Positions 12,877-12,928 of a DNA stretch of 12,928 nt are shown here, one piece after another. The DNA comes from Bacteroidales bacterium (GTDB lineage Bacteria; Bacteroidota; Bacteroidia; Bacteroidales; UBA4181). Position numbers and translations under genes: made by a program. The stretch covers positions 1 through 12,928 of the forward strand of contig JAIRLS010000261.1 in assembly GCA_031259205.1 (NCBI GenBank), in the 5' to 3' direction. Positions within the stretch are counted from its first letter, which is position 1. Each line of letters opens with the position of its first letter. Under the pieces are notes generated by a model. That model was not told the origin of the DNA, did not search any database, and worked only from the letters and a program-made list of their open reading frames with translations.

Positions 12877-12928
12877 TCACACCGCTGTTCGCCGGTTTAA
12901 CATGCAATGCTTCGTCGAAACCCGTGAA
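12877..12928. other. Window end, no feature
   Basis: These 52 bases follow the permease stop codon. No terminator or further gene start is recognisable before the window ends. Confidence 0.5.

Overview
The window looks like chromosome from a member of the Bacteroidota, most likely order Bacteroidales. The evidence is a DUF4294 protein, a TPR / PD40-propeller / CRD / OmpA protein of the PorE type, a two-gene cyclophilin-lipoprotein and AsmA-like operon, start codons without Shine-Dalgarno sequences, and several upstream TAnnTTTG boxes, which are the -7 element of Bacteroidota promoters. No tRNA, rRNA or CRISPR array was seen.

Layout. 1-110: the last 35 codons of an unrecognised plus-strand gene. 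111-685: gene-free, except for a frameshifted and internally deleted transposase relic (about 450-616). 686-4321: a minus-strand operon of a peptidyl-prolyl isomerase lipoprotein followed 18 bp later by a large AsmA-like protein. 4322-5177: 856 bp with no convincing gene, holding hairpins and a decayed REP-like palindromic repeat. 5178-7163: the PorE-like outer-membrane protein on the minus strand. 7164-7984: a repeat-dense intergenic block with two inverted copies of an ~88 bp repeat around a hairpin cluster and a 26-unit octamer array. 7985-9448: an AT-rich DUF4419 gene cut by an in-frame TGA. 9449-9771: a second, inverted octamer array and a third copy of the 88 bp repeat, then the cspA-type promoter. 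9772-9969: cold-shock protein. 9970-10179: hairpins. 10180-10863: cytidylate kinase (minus). 10963-11553: DUF4294 protein (minus), divergent from 11641-12876, a LolC/FtsX-type permease (plus).

Most conserved genes serve envelope biogenesis (AsmA-like, periplasmic PPIase, PorE-like, LolC/E-like permease) or housekeeping (cmk, csp). The unusual part is 7.2-9.7 kb. There, a modular repeat family (an 88 bp repeat, trinucleotide-loop hairpins and octamer arrays) surrounds a composition-shifted, broken DUF4419 gene. All three copies of the 88 bp repeat point toward the promoter of the adjacent gene. This is the best candidate for an undescribed element. It may be only a non-autonomous repeat family; nothing in the sequence proves a function.
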